Shown: piece after piece, positions 6,164 to 6,703 of the stretch
Layout of the letters: each line of letters opens with the position of its first letter
Numbering within the stretch: the stretch's first letter is position 1
Translations under genes and position numbers: made by a program
Assembly: GCA_015654965.1 (NCBI GenBank)
Contig: JAATGD010000027.1
Coordinates: 1 to 6,703, forward strand
Direction: 5' to 3'
DNA: 6,703 bases
Source of the DNA: Hyphomicrobiales bacterium
Lineage (GTDB): Bacteria; Pseudomonadota; Alphaproteobacteria; Rhizobiales; Rhizobiaceae
The notes under the pieces: generated by a model
The model's input: the letters and a program-made list of their open reading frames with translations, nothing else
What the model was told of the DNA's origin: nothing
Databases searched by the model: none

Positions 6164-6703
6164 TCAAGCATTTCCCGATTGTTCACGAACGGGATGGCCA
6201 GTAAAACCTTGTGCGATCAGATAATCATACGCTTCCATAACTGGCATTGGAACCGCCTGCGCGATCTGATAGCCCTTTGCCGGATATTCGAGAATGCGCG
6301 TGAGATCGCCGGTCATTTCATCGATCAGCATTTTGAGCGGATGGGTTACGGTCGGCTGATCCTCAAAAGAGGTGAGGGGAGCTGTGACGAGCGCCTTGGC
6401 CGCGGGCCATTGCTTGGGAACACTTGCCTGCACGCGGCGCTGCGTCTGCGGTTTGGTGACAAAAATCGGGCTGATCGTGCCGGAAACCATCTTGCCGAGC
6501 GAAAAACGGATATTTTCACCAATATTGGTGGCCTCCGTCTCAAGCGCGATTGCCTTTTCCGGCACACCGCGTTTGATGGCCACTTCCGCAAAGGCTTCCG
6601 CTTCGGATGCCGGATAAATATCTTGCGTCCAGTGACCGCTTTTGCCGGTGAAAATCAGCCATGGCGCCAACCCTTCGAGATAAAGATCGGCGGCGCGTTC
6701 GGC
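6164..6703 (-). CDS. YdcF/DUF218-family protein, C-terminal part (5' end outside window)
   Basis: The frame is open to the right edge (AERAADLYLEGLAPWLIFTGKSG...), so the gene starts outside; the TTG at 6668-6670 is an internal leucine codon. About 179 residues are visible. The region from LIFTGKSGHW to SEAEAFAEVAIKRGVPEKAIALETEATNIGENIRFS matches the pattern of the DUF218/YdcF family: a hydrophobic strand ending in (S/T)GK, then E-x-x-x-x-A-x-x-x-G-V-P, then a conserved E-x-x-x-x-x-T/N-x-x-E-N. The family is poorly characterised. YdcF has been reported to bind S-adenosylmethionine, and others are tied to envelope functions, but nothing here shows the substrate. I see no membrane segment in the visible part. 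It ends in TGA at 6164-6166, 31 nt before the trpF ATG on the same strand, so it may share a transcript with trpFBA; no promoter is evident in the gap. Confidence 0.7.
   Translation of the reverse strand, partial: AERAADLYLEGLAPWLIFTGKSGHWTQDIYPASEAEAFAEVAIKRGVPEKAIALETEATNIGENIRFSLGKMVSGTISPIFVTKPQTQRRVQASVPKQWPAAKALVTAPLTSFEDQPTVTHPLKMLIDEMTGDLTRILEYPAKGYQIAQAVPMPVMEAYDYLIAQGFTGHPVREQSGNA

Noticed and set aside
6133..6186. Longer trpF start (GTG 6186 or ATG 6171)
   Set aside because: The added residues are not family-like, the GTG start would overlap the preceding gene, and the ATG at 6171 has its purine-rich stretch directly abutting the codon with no spacing.

Overview
This is a chromosomal housekeeping segment from an alphaproteobacterium of the Brucella/Ochrobactrum group (Rhizobiales). 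The assignment rests on the gene order trpF-trpB-trpA-accD-folC facing trxA and addA, on protein sequences that resemble the Brucella/Ochrobactrum versions as I remember them, and on an even, moderately GC-rich composition. I see no insertion sequence, phage gene, tRNA, rRNA or CRISPR array.

Layout. On the + strand, positions 1-629 hold the 3' end of addA (nuclease domain of the AddAB double-strand-break repair enzyme), followed by trxA (thioredoxin, 707-1030). A strong 15-bp hairpin at 1050-1085 lies between the convergent trxA and folC genes and can stop transcription in both directions. Everything from 1089 to the right edge is on the - strand. Read in transcription order from the right edge it is: a 5'-truncated YdcF/DUF218-family gene, trpF, trpB, trpA, accD and folC. 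The genes are tightly packed (31, 22, 10, 51 and 2 nt between them), so they look like one transcription unit. It joins the last steps of tryptophan synthesis to the carboxyltransferase of fatty-acid synthesis and to folate polyglutamylation.

The main observation is that trpB is broken. Codon 167 of an otherwise intact 406-residue tryptophan synthase beta reading frame is TAG (4947-4949, complement), where the family normally has Glu. The frame is the same on both sides, so this is a single nonsense change and not a frameshift. It separates the part carrying the PLP lysine and catalytic glutamate (residues 1-166) from the part carrying the PLP phosphate-binding loop. If real, the strain should lack tryptophan synthase beta activity, while trpF, trpA, accD and folC look intact. 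Secondary observations are an in-frame 9-bp tandem repeat in trpF (about 3.7 copies, encoding Asp-Ala-Asp units), an AccD with none of the four zinc-ribbon cysteines (and no cysteine at all), a TTG start for trpB that overlaps a two-codon ATG mini-ORF, and trpB-trpA translational coupling. I found no sign of an undescribed multi-gene system; this is core metabolism with one damaged gene.
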